Shown: one piece after another, positions 5,591 to 7,449 of the stretch
How the letters are laid out: each line of letters opens with the position of its first letter
Numbering within the stretch: the stretch's first letter is position 1
NCBI GenBank assembly: GCA_051745395.1
Contig: JBNJEA010000145.1
Coordinates: forward strand, 1 to 7,449
Origin: JBNJEA01 sp051745395
Lineage (GTDB): Bacteria; Desulfobacterota; Desulfobacteria; Desulfobacterales; Desulfosalsimonadaceae
Length of the DNA: 7,449 nucleotides
Direction: 5' to 3'
Position numbers and translations under genes: made by a program
Notes under the pieces: generated by a model
What the model saw: only the letters and a program-made list of their open reading frames with translations
The model's database searches: none
Told to the model about the DNA's origin: nothing

Positions 5591-6883
5591 ATGAAAACCA
5601 ATGCCGCCATCGATTTTCCCGAAATGGCTGTTGTCGAGCAGTCGGTGGCCAGTTGCCGGCTTGAGCATAAGCCCGCCGATTGCCTGCGGGCAAAAATCGA
5701 TGCCCTGTCGCTGGATGGACGTTTTCAGGCCGGGCAGTCCGTTGCCGTGGCCGTGGGCAGCCGCCGTATCGACGAACTCGACACCGTGGTGATCCAATGC
5801 ATCCGGTCTTTAAAAGATCGCGGGCTTTGTCCATTTATCGTCCCCGCAATGGGCAGCCACGGCGGGGCCACGCCCGAGGGGCAACAGGCGGTTCTGGCCG
5901 GATACAATATCACCGAAATTACCACCGGCGTGCCCATCTGCGCTCAAATGCCAACCAGCCGCGTATCTGATTCAGACAGCACAATGGCACTTTATGTGGC
6001 CGACGCCGCCCTTGCCGCCGATCACATCGTGTTGATCAACCGGATCAAGCCCCATACCAAGTTCAAGGCGCCCATTGAAAGCGGGCTGTGCAAGATGCTC
6101 ACCATCGGCCTGGGAAAGCAGGACGGCGCTACTGTTTTTCACCAATGGGCCGTCCGCCGGTCTTTCGGCATCATCGAAGAGGCGGCGGCAGCGTTGCTGG
6201 GCCGGTTAAACGTGTTGTTCGGCGTCGGCTTGATCGAAGACGGGCAGGGGCGCCTGGCGCAAATCGAGGCGGTACCGCCGGAAAATCTCATTGAACGCGA
6301 AAAAGCGCTGCTGAAAACGGCCGATGCCTTGATGGGGCGCATTTTTTTGGATGCCCTCGATATCCTGGTAATCGATGCCATCGGCAAAGACATTTCCGGC
6401 ATCGGCATGGACTCCAACGTGACCGGACGGCACAGAGACATCGTCGGGGATTTTTGCCGGCCGCCGAATCCCGGGCGGATCTTTGTCCGCGACCTTTCCC
6501 CGGCTTCGGACGGCAACGGCAACGGCATCGGATTGGCCGATGTCACCACCGACCGGCTGGTATCCCGGCTCGACATGGAAAAAACCGCTGTCAACGCGAT
6601 TACCGCCATTTCTCCCGAAAAAGCCGCCATTCCCTTGCACTTTGAAACCGACCGGCAATGTCTGGCCGCATGCATGCAGACCGCCGGCATAACTTCGGCC
6701 ATGTCCGCCCGCATTGTCCGGATCAAGCACACGGCGGCACTGCAATACATCCAGGTGTCAAAAGCCCTGGCCGCCGAGGTGGAAGACCAACAGCGGCTTT
6801 GCCGGATTTCGGCATGGCAGCCCATGGCATTTGACGCATCCGATAACCTGGTGGATTTTTACCCCCATGGATCCGAATCGTGA
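5591..6883 (+). CDS. LarA-family protein (nickel-dependent lactate racemase-like, DUF2088)
   Basis: This 430-residue cytoplasmic protein belongs to the LarA superfamily, whose characterised members racemise or epimerise 2-hydroxyacids using a nickel pincer nucleotide. Motifs seen are MGSHGGAT (87-94), RIKPHTKFKAP (151-161), ESGLCKMLTIGLGK (163-176) and DISGIGMDSNVTGR (267-280). Compared with Lactobacillus LarA from memory, H90 and H155 match the catalytic H108 and H174, K168 matches the cofactor-bearing K184, and H184 matches the nickel ligand H200. The spacing from K168 to H184 is 16, as in LarA. The substrate cannot be predicted, and many homologues do not use lactate. No larB, larC or larE is present in the window. 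The start at 5591 lacks a clear ribosome binding site, and an ATG at 5624 is an alternative. The 3' end overlaps the next gene by 17 bases. Confidence 0.85.
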   Translation: MKTNAAIDFPEMAVVEQSVASCRLEHKPADCLRAKIDALSLDGRFQAGQSVAVAVGSRRIDELDTVVIQCIRSLKDRGLCPFIVPAMGSHGGATPEGQQAVLAGYNITEITTGVPICAQMPTSRVSDSDSTMALYVADAALAADHIVLINRIKPHTKFKAPIESGLCKMLTIGLGKQDGATVFHQWAVRRSFGIIEEAAAALLGRLNVLFGVGLIEDGQGRLAQIEAVPPENLIEREKALLKTADALMGRIFLDALDILVIDAIGKDISGIGMDSNVTGRHRDIVGDFCRPPNPGRIFVRDLSPASDGNGNGIGLADVTTDRLVSRLDMEKTAVNAITAISPEKAAIPLHFETDRQCLAACMQTAGITSAMSARIVRIKHTAALQYIQVSKALAAEVEDQQRLCRISAWQPMAFDASDNLVDFYPHGSES

Positions 6884-7403
6884 ACACTGCTTTGCATTTG
6901 ATTCGCCCATCGGAAGGCTGCATGTCGGCTACCGGCCCGCAGACCCTGTCGTAACCGGCATCTATTTCTCGCTGCCGCCATCAGCTTTTCAAGCGCCGTT
7001 ATCTGCCGGACTCGTCTTTTCTTCGCCGCCGTCGCCCGTTAATTGTATCATCGCCTTGCTTTCGGCCTATTTTGAAGGCCGCCCGATCGCCCCTCCGTGG
7101 GACCTGCTGGCCCTTGCGCCGTTTTCAGCCCTGCAGCGTGCCGTCTGGCAGAAAACCGCCGATATCGCCTTCGGCACTTTTTCCACCTATAAAGCCCTGG
7201 CCGCAAAAATCGGCCGTCCCGGTGCATGCCGGTTTGTGGGCAACGCGCTGGGTAAAAATCCATACCCGATTATCATTCCCTGCCACCGGGTTATCCGCAG
7301 CGACGGGGGGCTGGGCGGTTTTGGCAGCGGTTTGGACGTGAAAAAGCAACTGCTTGAATTTGAACAGATTCGGACGGGATCGAATCCTTGTACATGCGGA
7401 TAA
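6867..7403 (+). CDS. ogt: Methylated-DNA-[protein]-cysteine S-methyltransferase (Ogt/MGMT type)
   Basis: This 178-residue protein should remove alkyl groups from O6-alkylguanine (and O4-alkylthymine) in DNA by irreversible transfer to its own cysteine. The active site is IPCHRVI with nucleophile C139. The helix-turn-helix and arginine-finger segment CRFVGNA carries R122, NP at 131-132 precedes the active site, and GGLGGFGSGL (147-156) is the usual following loop. The N-terminal part (about 1-75) is the poorly conserved domain typical of Ogt and the C-terminal domain of Ada. The ATG at 6867 was chosen because MDPNREHCFAFDSPIGRL is a normal family start; GGTGGA lies 11 bases upstream. In-frame extension to 6714 would run deep inside the previous gene. 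It overlaps the LarA-type gene by 17 bases, so the two are probably one transcript. The tail has two extra cysteines (C175, C177). No terminator is visible after it. Confidence 0.93.
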   Translation: MDPNREHCFAFDSPIGRLHVGYRPADPVVTGIYFSLPPSAFQAPLSAGLVFSSPPSPVNCIIALLSAYFEGRPIAPPWDLLALAPFSALQRAVWQKTADIAFGTFSTYKALAAKIGRPGACRFVGNALGKNPYPIIIPCHRVIRSDGGLGGFGSGLDVKKQLLEFEQIRTGSNPCTCG

Positions 7404-7449
7404 GATGTGGTAATGACAGAGACGGGCTGATTGTGGGTCCCAACCCTAT
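7404..7449. other. 3' edge of the window, nothing recognised
   Basis: ATG codons at 7405 and 7413 meet stops after two and five codons respectively. No hairpin with T-run or RNA gene is visible. A downstream gene could begin near TTG 7431 or GTG 7433, but the window ends too soon to judge. Confidence 0.3.

Overview
The window reads as ordinary bacterial chromosome, estimated by eye at about 55-57% GC. It holds seven complete genes, all on the + strand and closely packed. The gene types (a ferredoxin, a LarA-type protein, a YhaM-type nuclease beside tmk) and the general protein style suggest an anaerobic member of the Desulfobacterota, perhaps Desulfobacterales. That placement is an inference from remembered gene style, not a search result.

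Region 1 (1-173) has a possible tail of an upstream reading frame, a candidate sigma70-type promoter and a small stem-loop. Region 2 (174-5099) looks like one transcription unit of four genes. They are a YhaM-type OB-fold/HD 3'-5' exoribonuclease, thymidylate kinase (tmk), a 775-residue fusion of a cysteine synthase to a cysteinyl-tRNA synthetase-like module, and an unrecognised 315-residue protein joined to the fusion by an ATGA overlap. Region 3 (5100-5590) is a single-gene unit: candidate promoter, 14-base palindrome, strong ribosome binding site, a 62-residue 2[4Fe-4S] ferredoxin and a very strong intrinsic terminator. Region 4 (5591-7403) is a two-gene unit: a LarA-family protein overlapping an O6-alkylguanine-DNA alkyltransferase. 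The last 46 bases hold no supported feature.

The most unusual item is the fusion at 1828-4155. Its N-terminal half looks like a complete, active PLP-dependent cysteine synthase. Its C-terminal half aligns along its length with cysteinyl-tRNA synthetase and keeps every residue of the zinc/cysteine pocket that I can place. It has lost the HIGH, KIIK and KMSKS motifs needed for ATP handling. This looks like a cysteine-binding pseudo-synthetase attached to the enzyme that makes cysteine. The junction also has an A7 tract and an internal ribosome binding site with ATG. A one-base slip there would give a normal 308-residue cysteine synthase and a separately started CysRS-like protein.

The other genes look like intact housekeeping or accessory genes.
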